From Verrucomicrobiales bacterium (GTDB taxonomy: Bacteria > Verrucomicrobiota > Verrucomicrobiia > Limisphaerales > UBA11358): a stretch of DNA of 64,000 nt. The first letter of the stretch is position 1. Every line of letters starts with the position of its first letter. The notes under the pieces were generated by a model that did no database searches, was not told the DNA's origin, and saw nothing but the letters and a program-made list of their open reading frames with translations. Shown one piece after another: positions 51,770-60,188 of the stretch. A program made the position numbers and the translations under genes. The stretch covers positions 62,001 through 126,000 of the forward strand of contig JAQTQB010000003.1 in assembly GCA_028712475.1 (NCBI GenBank), in the 5' to 3' direction.

Positions 51770-53920
51770 CTAATCCCGCCGGCTGAATTCCAGGATCGCC
51801 GCGCGCCACCAGGGGGCGAGCGATTCGCCGGAGCGCTGCCACGATTGCTGGTGCAGCCAGACCATGAGCCGTTGATCGGCCATGACGAGCATCCGTTCAG
51901 GCCCGGTCAGTTTATCCGGCCCTTCGGCCAGCAACTTTTCACCCAGGGCTTGGACTGGTTCGCTGCCCACGCCGAGATTGGAAAAATGTTCGGCATAAAC
52001 CGGGTTTAGCTGTTTCTCGCGCAGCAGCGAGACGTGGATGGCGTTGAGGTAAGGATCGAGAATGGCCTCGGCCAGGCCGGCGTGCGCGCGGGGCGGGGCG
52101 GGGTCGTCGGTGAGTTCGTGGATTTTCAGATGCGAGCGCAGGGAGATGATTTCCGCCGGCGGCTTGGTTTCTTCCGGCGTCAGAAACAGTCCGGCGTTTC
52201 TGGCGCGCGCCCCGAGGCTGCGGCGGCTGGTCAGCACGCTCAACGGAATGGACAACGCCATGCCCGCCAGCACCGGCGTGAACCACCAGAACAATGTCGG
52301 TTCCAGCTCCCACATGAACGCGCCCCACACGCCGCCGATCAGCGTGTGGCCCCAGTGCCGTTGAACCGCATACAGCCAGGACGTGCCGTCGGCGGCGCGT
52401 TTTTGCGTCGCCCAACCAACGCTGATGCCCAGCAGATTGGTGACGACAAACCGCGTGTGCCAGAGCATCAGCAGCGGCGCGTGCAGCGTGGAGAAGATCG
52501 TTTCGCCTATAACGCCGGCCGTTGCGCGCGCCAGTCCGCCATAGGCGCGGCGGCGCGGCCAGTCGTTCGCGAGATCAATCAGCGCGAGAACTTTTGGCAG
52601 CATGATGACGACCATGCAGATGACGAAAATCAGCAGCGCGTGGGCGGTGCCGCTCCAGTTCGCCAGATACGGGGTGAAGGCCTGCACGGGAATGTCAGAG
52701 AGGCCGGTGAATTTTTGATACCAGTAAATCCAGTTGAAGGTGATCAGAAACGCGAGCCACAGCGGCCCGGCGAGATAGCCGCAGATGCCGAGAATCAAAT
52801 GCAGCCGGCTCACGCCGCGCAGTCCCTTGGTGAACAGCACGAGCGCGTGCTGCAGATTGCCCTGGCACCAGCGGCGTTCGCGTTGCGCGTTTTCGATCAA
52901 TGCCTGCGGGGCTTCTTCGTAGCTGCCTTCAAGGTCATGGGCGAACCAGACTTCCCAGTTTTCGCGCAGCATCAGCGCGGCCTCGACGAAATCGTGGCTC
53001 AAAATCTGGCCGCCGAACGGTTTGAGGCCGGGCAGTTGCGGCAGGTCGCAGCATTGCATGAACGGCTCGGTGCGGATGATGGCGTTGTGCCCCCAATAAT
53101 TTCCCAGGTCAAGCGCCCAGTAGTTCAGCCCCGTGATGAAGATCGGCGCGTAAAGGCGGTTGGCAAATTGCTGGATGCGACCGAACAGCGATTCCGCGTT
53201 CACGAGCGCCGGAACCGTCTGGATCAAGCCGACGGTCGGATGGACTTCCATCAATTTCACCAGGTCCACAAGTGTTTCGCCGCGGATGACGCTGTCGGCG
53301 TCGGCGCAAATAAAGTAGCGGTAGCGTCGGCCCCAGGCGTTGAGAAAATCGCGCACGTTGCCGCTCTTGCGGGCTTCGTTGACGAGGCGGCGGCGGTAAT
53401 AAATTTTCCCGAGCGCATCGAGTTCACGGATCAAGTCATACCAGCGGCGTTCCTCCTCGACCCATTTGTCCGGGTCGGTCGAATCGCTCAAGATGAAAAA
53501 GTCGAAATGTTCGAGCTGGCCGGTTTTTTCAAGCGATTGAAAAGTCGCGCGCAGGCCTTCATAGACGCGGACCACGTCCTCGTTGTAGATCGGGAAAACA
53601 ATGGCGGTGCTGATGCCGCCAATGTCCTGGTCGCGGTAATTTTTCAGGTTCGTGAGGCGGCGACGGTCGCCGCGCATCCGCAGGAAAAATCCAAACAGGC
53701 CGTGCATGCAGCCGATGGCCGTGAACAAAAACAGGATCACAAAGAGAATCAACAGCACGGTGCGCGACGCCGACCAGCCGGTGCGCCAGAGCAGGTCGGC
53801 AAAAATCAGCGAAACCAGGCCGGTGAGCAGCAGCGCGCAGGAATAAAAAATGAAGACGCGCCAGCCGCGCTCGACGCGGAAGACGGGCGCGGCCTGGATG
53901 GTTGGCGGTTGTCCCGGCAT
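51770..53920 (-). CDS. opgH: Glucans biosynthesis glucosyltransferase OpgH
   Basis: 716 residues; a membrane GT2 enzyme that makes the backbone of periplasmic glucans. Motifs are GGISTAIVFPIYNEDVVRVY, FFILSDSTDPD, FICADADSVIRGETL (DxD), GHNAIIRTEPFM, ILSHDFVEAALMLRENWEVW and QRERRWCQGN (QxxRW). Seven or more transmembrane segments flank the domain. It is about 130 residues shorter than E. coli OpgH, missing the N-terminal cytoplasmic part. The preceding 196-residue gene product may substitute for that part. Confidence 0.95.
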   Translation of the reverse strand: MPGQPPTIQAAPVFRVERGWRVFIFYSCALLLTGLVSLIFADLLWRTGWSASRTVLLILFVILFLFTAIGCMHGLFGFFLRMRGDRRRLTNLKNYRDQDIGGISTAIVFPIYNEDVVRVYEGLRATFQSLEKTGQLEHFDFFILSDSTDPDKWVEEERRWYDLIRELDALGKIYYRRRLVNEARKSGNVRDFLNAWGRRYRYFICADADSVIRGETLVDLVKLMEVHPTVGLIQTVPALVNAESLFGRIQQFANRLYAPIFITGLNYWALDLGNYWGHNAIIRTEPFMQCCDLPQLPGLKPFGGQILSHDFVEAALMLRENWEVWFAHDLEGSYEEAPQALIENAQRERRWCQGNLQHALVLFTKGLRGVSRLHLILGICGYLAGPLWLAFLITFNWIYWYQKFTGLSDIPVQAFTPYLANWSGTAHALLIFVICMVVIMLPKVLALIDLANDWPRRRAYGGLARATAGVIGETIFSTLHAPLLMLWHTRFVVTNLLGISVGWATQKRAADGTSWLYAVQRHWGHTLIGGVWGAFMWELEPTLFWWFTPVLAGMALSIPLSVLTSRRSLGARARNAGLFLTPEETKPPAEIISLRSHLKIHELTDDPAPPRAHAGLAEAILDPYLNAIHVSLLREKQLNPVYAEHFSNLGVGSEPVQALGEKLLAEGPDKLTGPERMLVMADQRLMVWLHQQSWQRSGESLAPWWRAAILEFSRRD

Positions 53921-53924
53921 GGTT

Positions 53925-54515
53925 TCAGCGATGCGTCAGGATGAAAATTCCGACGAGCAGCAGCGCGAAAATCGTCCACGCCAGCGCCATCCGGAAATAG
54001 GGCATCCGCCCCAGATTGGTCAGCGTGGTGATGGGGCCGAGGTCCAGCGGGCGCGGCGTCATTTTGGAGAGCTGGAAGTCCGGCCCGGCGCGCAAAAAAG
54101 TTTCGCGCATGGCGCTGGTGAATTCCTCCGGCCACGGCCCGGGGCGCAGAAATTGATCCTGCCATTTGCCCGGCATGTCGGCGAGGAGCAATGCGAGCCG
54201 TCCGCGCGTGGAAAGGGTGTGGTCGGCCCTGGTCGGCGGCGATTGCAAGACTTCGGAAAACCATTCGGTCACGATGCGGTCCATCTCCTCGGCGGCGAGC
54301 TGCGTGGCGGGGGCGTTGAGTTCGGCGGAGGCGCGGCGCTGGGCGCGTTCCAGCACGCGGAGAACGAGCTGGCCGAGGAGCGGTTTGTTGCGGATGCGGA
54401 GCGCATGAAAATAACTTTCAACCTTCGCGTAGGCGGCGTTCCATTCTTCCAGCGGACGGCCGGCGAGCTGGCCGGATTCATCCGGCAAAATCGCGGGGTT
54501 CACGGCGGACTCCAT
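53925..54515 (-). CDS. Hypothetical protein between opgG and opgH
   Basis: 196 residues. A mostly helical, charged region of about 170 residues (VESYFHALRIRNKPLLGQLVLRVLERAQRRAS) is followed by one C-terminal transmembrane helix (MALAWTIFALLLVGIFILTHR). Its ATG overlaps the opgG end by 16 nt, and opgH follows 4 nt after its stop. No family recognised. Given that this OpgH lacks the N-terminal domain of enteric OpgH, it may be an independent partner of the synthase; that is inference. Confidence 0.7.
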   Translation of the reverse strand: MESAVNPAILPDESGQLAGRPLEEWNAAYAKVESYFHALRIRNKPLLGQLVLRVLERAQRRASAELNAPATQLAAEEMDRIVTEWFSEVLQSPPTRADHTLSTRGRLALLLADMPGKWQDQFLRPGPWPEEFTSAMRETFLRAGPDFQLSKMTPRPLDLGPITTLTNLGRMPYFRMALAWTIFALLLVGIFILTHR

Positions 54516-56095
54516 TGGTAGGTCCAGGTTTCGCTCAACGTGTTCGTGCCTTGCTGCAACGTGCAGCGCAGGTCCACCGGATCAACGTTGCCGGGCTTGG
54601 GCTGCATTTTCAAAATCACGCGCCAGGTGTTGAGGTAGGGATTGCGCGTGACCTGATTGTTGAGGATCACGGCGTTCGGGCTGCAATTGGCGATGGCCAC
54701 AGGCGGGCTGTTTTCCGTCAGCGAATCGAGTTTCGGCCCGGCGAAATCAATCACGACCTGCCGGCAATCCTGACAGCTCAAGTCCAGGCCCGTGCGCGTG
54801 GACACGGCTTTGTTTTCGGACAGTTTCAGGTCGGTCTCTCGCGTCCAGTAGAGCGTGTAGCCAAAACGATACGGCTGCAACGGGGCGGGTTTGTTTTTCG
54901 GATCCCAGAACGCGACGATGTTGTCCAGTCCCTCGAAGCCGGAATGCAGTTCCACCAGATGCAGGTCGCCATCGCCCCAGTTGCCGTGCGGCTCGACCCA
55001 CACGCCCGGCACGAGATGATACGGGTTGAAGCTGTCCTGATACGCGGCGAAAGAGCGTTCGCGCTGCATCAGGCCGAAGCCCCTGATGTTCGGCGCGGAG
55101 AAAATCTGGTGACGCATGACCGGCGGATTGTTAAGCGGACGCCACAGCACTTCGCCATTGCCCATGCGCGCCAGCAAGCCGTCGCTGTCATGGACTTCGG
55201 ACCGGTAATCATCCGGCCTGTGTTCGGAATTTTTGCCGAACCAGAACATGCTCGTCAGCGGCGCCAGGCCGAGGGTGGAGAGGGGCAGGCGCCTGGGATT
55301 CACGGCGTGAACCTTGTTCGTTTCGCGCAGATACAAAACGGCTTCGATGTTGCAGATGGTCGTCTCGCCGGGGCGGATGAGAAACTCAAACGCGCCCGTT
55401 GCGCTCACGCTGTCGAGAATCGCAAAGAGCCGCAGTTCGTTGTCGTCATTATGGGGTTTGCCGAGCCACCAGTCGGTGAAGATGGGGAATTCCTCCGGGC
55501 GTCCGCTTTCGCCCGAATCCAATGCCAGCCCGCGCGCGGACAAGCCGTAACGCTGGTCCTTGCCGAGCAGCCGGAAATAACTCGCGCCCAGAAACGCGCC
55601 GAGTTCGTCCAGCTGGTTCGTCTTGTTCAGCGGATACAGAACGCGGAAACCCGCATAGCCGGTCTTGGAAGGAATCTGACTGGCGATGTCGAGCTTGCCG
55701 TAGTCGAAAAAGTCCTGCACGAAACGGATCGGCTGGACATGCGTCAGCGTGAATTCATAGATGTGGACCGGCTCCTGATACAGATAGCCCGGATGAAAAA
55801 ACTCGACGCGAAACGGAAGGCTGTCCGCCGTCCACAGCGCGCGGTCACGCCGGAAACGGATGTCGCGGTATTTGTCGTAGTCGAGATTGTCCTGCTGCAA
55901 CACCTTGGGCAGGTCGGCGCGCGGCGAGTGAAACGCATGCTTCGCCCGTTCCAGCGCGCGTTGCGCCACATAGTCGAGATTGACCTCGGCGGACTCCGAG
56001 GCCACGCAGACCGACACGACCAGCAGACTTCCGAATACAACCAAACGCCTAAAGGTTTGCCACATCTTGCCAAAGGAGAACCGAAAACCGGCCAA
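54500..56095 (-). CDS. opgG: Periplasmic glucan biosynthesis protein OpgG
   Basis: 531 residues with a signal peptide (hydrophobic LVVFGSLLVVSVCVAS; ATG at 56095 or 56065). Landmarks: YDKYRDIRFRRDRALW, LPFRVEFFHPGYLYQEPVHIYEF, TGYAGFRVLYPLN, SYFRLLGKDQRYGLSARGLALD, SMFWFGKNSE, DGLLARMGNGEVLWRPLNNPP and FGLMQRERSFAAYQD. These match OpgG/MdoG, which processes periplasmic glucans. It is the first gene of a three-gene operon with overlap into the next gene. Confidence 0.94.
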   Translation of the reverse strand: MAGFRFSFGKMWQTFRRLVVFGSLLVVSVCVASESAEVNLDYVAQRALERAKHAFHSPRADLPKVLQQDNLDYDKYRDIRFRRDRALWTADSLPFRVEFFHPGYLYQEPVHIYEFTLTHVQPIRFVQDFFDYGKLDIASQIPSKTGYAGFRVLYPLNKTNQLDELGAFLGASYFRLLGKDQRYGLSARGLALDSGESGRPEEFPIFTDWWLGKPHNDDNELRLFAILDSVSATGAFEFLIRPGETTICNIEAVLYLRETNKVHAVNPRRLPLSTLGLAPLTSMFWFGKNSEHRPDDYRSEVHDSDGLLARMGNGEVLWRPLNNPPVMRHQIFSAPNIRGFGLMQRERSFAAYQDSFNPYHLVPGVWVEPHGNWGDGDLHLVELHSGFEGLDNIVAFWDPKNKPAPLQPYRFGYTLYWTRETDLKLSENKAVSTRTGLDLSCQDCRQVVIDFAGPKLDSLTENSPPVAIANCSPNAVILNNQVTRNPYLNTWRVILKMQPKPGNVDPVDLRCTLQQGTNTLSETWTYQWSPP

Positions 56096-56233
56096 TTTGC
56101 AAGTTTAGCCGGAAAACTGGGAATTCAACGCAAAAGCGCCAAGCCGCGAAGCCGCCGGAAACCTGCCAGAATCATTGCATCTGCGCGTTGAACCGGCTGC
56201 GGGATTTTATCGCGGACTGCGCGATGGGATTAT

Positions 56234-56689
56234 ATGCTTCCCCGTATCGTGAAACCGGAAAAACCAATCCCGCCCGGCCCGGAACCCGCCGGCCTCCGGC
56301 AACGCCTGACCGCGCTGCGCGAGGCGCTGCTGCTTTTGCACAAGGCGCTGCTGGAATCCGAACGGATCAGCTATGAATCCACGTTCGGCAAAATAAAGTC
56401 GCCGTATCATTTCCTCCAACTGCTCACCAGCGACCCGTGGTTCGCCTGGTTAAGCCCCATGACCCGGCTGATCACCGCGATGGATGAACGGCTGGATGCG
56501 AAAGAGCCGTTGACCGTGGACGGCGTGGACGCGCTGGTGTCGCAGGCCAGGGCGCTGCTCGTCGCGACCGAGGGTGGCGAAGGTTTTTCGCGCCACTACG
56601 ACGAGGCGCTGCAACGCACGCCGGACGTGGTCTTCGCGCAGGCGGCGGTGGCGAAATTGCTCCGCGCGCCCGCCGGACCGGGCCAATAG
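56234..56689 (+). CDS. Hypothetical conserved-looking protein
   Basis: 151 residues, helical and charged (LRQRLTALREALLLLHKALLESERISYEST), with the segment FLQLLTSDPWFAWLSPMTRLITAMDERLDAKEPLTVDGVDALV. No signal or membrane segment. Family not recognised with certainty. Codon usage resembles neighbours, and the start has no strong ribosome site. It is divergent from opgG and followed by another small gene. Confidence 0.68.
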   Translation: MLPRIVKPEKPIPPGPEPAGLRQRLTALREALLLLHKALLESERISYESTFGKIKSPYHFLQLLTSDPWFAWLSPMTRLITAMDERLDAKEPLTVDGVDALVSQARALLVATEGGEGFSRHYDEALQRTPDVVFAQAAVAKLLRAPAGPGQ

Positions 56690-56780
56690 CGAATCCGCCG
56701 CGCCAATCGCGATTCTCGCGCTGCATCCCGGCCTGCATTCAGACATTGAACGCGCCGGGTTTTTCCGCCATACTGACGGC

Positions 56781-57005
56781 ATGGGCAAAACAAAAATTCC
56801 CGCCACCGGCGAAGGCTTTCTCGGCGAAATCATGGTTCACAAAATTTCCCGCGCCGTGGGTGTCGTGGAAAGCGTGACCGTAGCCCGGGACGGCTGGCCG
56901 CCGCAGATAGTGTTGAAACTACAGGATGGCTCCTTGAAGAAAGGCCGCCTTAGCGATTTCCGGGATCCCAGCGGCAACGAGCGGGCAAAAATCGCTCCGG
57001 CATAA
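56781..57005 (+). CDS. Small hypothetical protein
   Basis: 74 residues from the ATG at 56781; the frame is open from 56574 but the extension is Arg-rich shadow text. The sequence MVHKISRAVGVVESVTVARDGWPPQIVLKLQDGSLKKGRLSDF looks like a small beta barrel, possibly SH3-like. No family recognised. It ends 65 nt before the convergent ABC permease gene. Confidence 0.55.
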   Translation: MGKTKIPATGEGFLGEIMVHKISRAVGVVESVTVARDGWPPQIVLKLQDGSLKKGRLSDFRDPSGNERAKIAPA

Positions 57006-57069
57006 CATTGGTTGATTGCCAGCGTTTACTGCGCCAGCGTCCGCTTAAGCAAGCACCGCTCACCTACGG

Positions 57070-58200
57070 TCAATCCAGCGTCTGCCGGTAGCGTTTGACG
57101 GCGATGGCCAGCGCCACGGCCACGAACAGCGCAATGGGCCACAGGTCGGACGCACATTCCGCCAGCCCGTTTCCCTTCAGCAAAATGCCGCGCACGATGC
57201 GGAGAAAATGCGTGAGCGGCAGGCATTCGCCGATGTCCTGCGCCCAGCCGGGCATCCCACGAAATGGAAACATGTAACCGGACAGCAGCAGCGACGGCAG
57301 GAAAAAGAAGAAGGCCATCTGCACCGCCTGCAACTGGTTTTTGGCGATGGTTGAAAAGGTGATGCCCACCGCGAGGTTCGCCACGATGAACAGGAAAGTC
57401 AGCGCCACGAGCAGCGGCACGCTGCCCATGAACGGCACGTCGAACAGGAATTTCGCCGCGAGCAGCACGAGCGTCACCTGCACATAGCCGACCATGATGT
57501 AGGGAATGATTTTGCCGATGATGACTTCGCCGGGATGCACGGGCGTGGAGAGGAGATTTTCCATCGTGCCGCGCTCGCGTTCGCGCGTGATGGCCAGGCC
57601 GGTGATGATGATCATGGTCATCGTCAGCATCACGCCGATGAGTCCGGGGACGATGTTGTATTGGGTGATGCTTTCAGGATTGTAATGCTGATGCGCAATT
57701 AGGTTGAACGGCGGTGAAGTGCCGCGCAATTTTGCCAGCGGCCCGGTCAGGTCGTGGTTCAGCACGAAGAACGTCAATTCATTGATCGCCGCCGTGGCAA
57801 AGCCTACCGCCGCCGGATCGGTCGCGTCGGTTTCGAGCAGCAGGCTGGGTTTTTCGCCGCGCAGCAGCTTCCGCGAGAAATCCACCGGCACGGTCACTGC
57901 GAACTGCACTTCCCCTTCCGCCAGCATGGTTTTGATCTCCGCCGTGCTGTGCGCTTCGCGGGTGATGTCAAAATAACTGCTGTTGCGCAGCGCCCAGACG
58001 ATGGTGCGCGCGAACGGGCTGTTGTCCGCCGCATAAACCGCCGTGGGCAGGTGCTTGGGATTCGAGTTGATGGCGTAGCCGAACAGGATGAGCTGGATCA
58101 TCGGGATGCCGACCATCATCCCGAACGTGAGCCGGTCGCGTCGCATCTGGATGAACTCCTTCACGACGACCGCCCAGAACCGTTGGAGGTTGAAGCTCAT
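57070..58200 (-). CDS. ABC-2 type exporter permease
   Basis: 376 residues. An N-terminal helix precedes a large periplasmic domain (about 40-175), then five hydrophobic segments between 175 and 370, as in ABC-2 permeases of the YbhS/YhhJ type. Landmarks are KEFIQMRRDRLTFGMM near the start, ITRERERGTMENLLSTPVHPGEVIIGKIIPY in the coupling region and LLSGYMFPFRGMPGWAQDIGECLPLTHFLRIVRG. It forms an efflux pump with the ATPase and HlyD protein upstream. A 72-nt palindrome separates it from the ATPase gene. Confidence 0.9.
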   Translation of the reverse strand: MSFNLQRFWAVVVKEFIQMRRDRLTFGMMVGIPMIQLILFGYAINSNPKHLPTAVYAADNSPFARTIVWALRNSSYFDITREAHSTAEIKTMLAEGEVQFAVTVPVDFSRKLLRGEKPSLLLETDATDPAAVGFATAAINELTFFVLNHDLTGPLAKLRGTSPPFNLIAHQHYNPESITQYNIVPGLIGVMLTMTMIIITGLAITRERERGTMENLLSTPVHPGEVIIGKIIPYIMVGYVQVTLVLLAAKFLFDVPFMGSVPLLVALTFLFIVANLAVGITFSTIAKNQLQAVQMAFFFFLPSLLLSGYMFPFRGMPGWAQDIGECLPLTHFLRIVRGILLKGNGLAECASDLWPIALFVAVALAIAVKRYRQTLD

Positions 58201-58207
58201 GTTATCG

Positions 58208-58279
58208 GTGGCAGCCAGCGTGAGCTGGCTCTGACTGCCCTGAAAAAACTAAAATGAGCCGACTTACATCGGCTGCTAC
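58208..58279. repeat. 72-nt palindromic element, copy 2
   Basis: Arms 58208-58230 and 58257-58279 resemble those of copy 1 (15355-15426) at 18 and 19 of 23 positions, and the element has the same total length. It lies between the ABC ATPase and permease genes, the same kind of position as copy 1. Confidence 0.75.
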
Positions 58280-58294
58280 AATAATTAAAAGTTT

Positions 58295-59257
58295 TCACGA
58301 GAAATTGTCCTTCGCGGTTTCCATCAGGCTGATGAACACGTCTTCCAGGCCCGATTCAATTATCGTCCAGCCATGCGCGCCTGACATGAATGGTGCCACG
58401 CTCGCGCGCAATTTTTCCGCATCACGCCCGCTGACGTGCAGCGTGGTGCCGAACGCGACGACCTGCTCGACGCCCGGCAGTCCACGGATTTTATCCGCGA
58501 GCGCCGAAAGATTTTCGCCCGACACTTCCCACGTCGTCAGCCCGGCAGTCTTTACGACCTCATCCACCGTGCCGTGCGCGAGCAGGTTTCCGTAGGCGAT
58601 GTAGCCGAGGCGATGGCAGCGCGAGGCTTCATCCATGTAATGCGTGGTGATGAGAAACGTCAACCCGGCGGCGGCGAGCTTGTGGATCTCCTCCCAGAAA
58701 TCGCGCCGCGCTTTCGGGTCAACGCCTGCCGTCGGTTCGTCCAGGAGGAGCAGTTGTGGCTCATGGATCAAACACGCTGCGAGGGCGAGCCGCTGCTTCC
58801 AGCCGCCGGAAAGCGTGCCGGCCAGTTGCGTGCGTCGCTCGACCATGCCGAGGCGTTCCAGACTTTTTTCCACTGCAAGTTTTCGCTGTGGCATCGCGTA
58901 AAGCCGCGCGATGAAATCCAAATTTTCCTCGATGGTCAGGTCTTCGTAGAAACTGAACCGCTGTGTCATGTAGCCGACACGTTTCTTGATCTCGGCGGAT
59001 TCACGGCGGAAATCCAAGCCGAGGCAATGGCCGCTGCCGGCGTCGGGCTTGAGCAAGCCGCAGAGCATCCGCAGAAACGTCGTCTTGCCGCTGCCGTTCG
59101 GGCCGAGGAAGCCGTAAATCTCGCCGGGCCGCACCTGCATGGCGATGTCGTTGACGACCGTGCGCGCGCCGAATTTCTTCGTGACACCGCGCACGTCTAT
59201 GGCGAAGTCGGGCGTGACGAGTGATTCGTGATTCGTGATGGGTTGTTGGACGCTCAT
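58295..59257 (-). CDS. ABC exporter ATP-binding protein
   Basis: 320 residues. Walker A GPNGSGKT (about 53-60), Q-loop MTQRFSFYED, signature LSGGWKQRLALA, Walker B LLLLDEPTAGVD and H-loop ITTHYMDEA. The first 16 residues (ITNHESLVT part) are encoded by a heptamer array and are not family-like. A C-terminal domain of about 80 residues follows (VVKTAGLTTWEVSGENL), seen in drug-export ATPases. It pairs with the permease downstream. Confidence 0.93.
   Translation of the reverse strand: MSVQQPITNHESLVTPDFAIDVRGVTKKFGARTVVNDIAMQVRPGEIYGFLGPNGSGKTTFLRMLCGLLKPDAGSGHCLGLDFRRESAEIKKRVGYMTQRFSFYEDLTIEENLDFIARLYAMPQRKLAVEKSLERLGMVERRTQLAGTLSGGWKQRLALAACLIHEPQLLLLDEPTAGVDPKARRDFWEEIHKLAAAGLTFLITTHYMDEASRCHRLGYIAYGNLLAHGTVDEVVKTAGLTTWEVSGENLSALADKIRGLPGVEQVVAFGTTLHVSGRDAEKLRASVAPFMSGAHGWTIIESGLEDVFISLMETAKDNFS
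59214..59241. repeat. Heptamer array covering an ABC ATPase N-terminus
   Basis: GTGACGA, GTGATTC, GTGATTC and GTGATGG lie in tandem on the plus strand. The first 20 bases of this region (59212-59231) form an inverted repeat with 59264-59283 (one mismatch). The array encodes residues of the ATPase N-terminus on the minus strand. Confidence 0.72.
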
Positions 59258-59263
59258 GGCTAT

Positions 59264-59291
59264 TCACGCATCACTCGTCACGCATCACTTC
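59264..59291. repeat. Heptamer array between HlyD and ATPase genes
   Basis: TCACGCA, TCACTCG, TCACGCA and TCACTTC follow each other, the complementary partner of the array at 59214-59241. The HlyD stop codon (59285-59287) falls inside it, and the ATPase ATG (59257) lies between the two arrays. Confidence 0.72.
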
Positions 59292-60091
59292 AGATCCACA
59301 TCCACCGGCTGGCCCGGGCGCAGTTCCGCCGCGTCCGTCGGGGAAAATTTCGCCTCGATCATGAAAACCAGGTTCGCCCGCGTCTCACGGCTGAAAATCA
59401 CCGGCGGCGTGTATTCGGCCTGCGTGGAAATATAATTCACCGTGGCGCTGAACGCGTGCGCTGCGCCGTCGCATTTGACGGAAACGGTTCCGCCGACTTT
59501 CATCTGTGGCAACTTTTCCTGCGGCACGAAGAAGCGGACTTTCAAATTTGTCGGCGGCAGCAAAACCACCACGGGATTTCCGGCTGCGACCCATTCGCCC
59601 TGCCGATACAACGTGTCATGCACCGTGGCGTCGGCGGGAGCGAATTGTTGTTTCTGGTCGAACGCCCACTTTGCCTTGTCGAGCGCGGCTTGCTGCGATG
59701 CGACTTGCGCCACGTCTGTGTCGCGTTCCGAGCGGGCGCGATCCAGTTCCTCGGCGGAAATGACGGCGGACGGATTTTCGCGGAGTTCTTTGCGGCGTTG
59801 AAACGTGGCTTCCGTCAACGCGAGGCTGGCATTGGCCGCCGCGAGATTTTTCCCCGCCTGCGCAAACGCGGCGGCTTCAGACTGGCGTTCCAGTTCAAAC
59901 AGCAGTTGTCCGGCCTTGACGGAATCGCCGCGCGCGACGGCAAGATTCGTGAGCGCCCCGCCAAGCGGCGCGGCGATGTAAACGTATTCGCCCTCGATGT
60001 AGCCCTGGGCATCGCCGGACGGATTTTGGGAGCAGCCGGTGAACAGCGCGGCGGCAAGCGCGGACAGGATGATGTGCGGAAAAGTTCTCAT
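59285..60091 (-). CDS. HlyD-family periplasmic adaptor lipoprotein
   Basis: 268 residues with a lipobox (ALFTGC, Cys about 19). Lipoyl-like half domains flank a coiled-coil hairpin: EYVYIAAPLGGALTNLAVARGDSVKAGQLLFEL, then the helical region up to about 165 and QFAPADATVHDTLYRQGEWVAAGNPVVVLLPP, followed by the beta-barrel part (MKVGGTVSVKCDGAAHAFSATVNYIST). It connects the inner-membrane ABC exporter to TolC, as YbhG does in E. coli. Confidence 0.92.
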   Translation of the reverse strand: MRTFPHIILSALAAALFTGCSQNPSGDAQGYIEGEYVYIAAPLGGALTNLAVARGDSVKAGQLLFELERQSEAAAFAQAGKNLAAANASLALTEATFQRRKELRENPSAVISAEELDRARSERDTDVAQVASQQAALDKAKWAFDQKQQFAPADATVHDTLYRQGEWVAAGNPVVVLLPPTNLKVRFFVPQEKLPQMKVGGTVSVKCDGAAHAFSATVNYISTQAEYTPPVIFSRETRANLVFMIEAKFSPTDAAELRPGQPVDVDLK

Positions 60092-60158
60092 GTGAATCCC
60101 GCCAAGACGGTAGCACGGAAATTTTTTTTGACGAGCGAAACGATTGTTCGACTTTTAA

Positions 60159-60174
60159 CCTACCGAATGGTAGG
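60159..60174. promoter_or_regulatory. Palindromic operator between exporter and tolC
   Basis: CCTACC (60159-60164), GAAT, GGTAGG (60169-60174) is a perfect inverted repeat in the 97-nt divergent intergenic region, 15 nt before the tolC start. Its form and position fit a TetR-type operator controlling both directions. No TetR gene is in the window, so the cognate regulator is unknown. Confidence 0.65.
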
Positions 60175-60188
60175 ATGCGCCCCTTGTT

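Noticed and set aside
50519..56191. Long plus-strand frames opposite the R-M, opgH and opgG genes
   Set aside because: Frames of about 496, 636 and 558 codons mirror recognised minus-strand genes and contain no motif or signal peptide.
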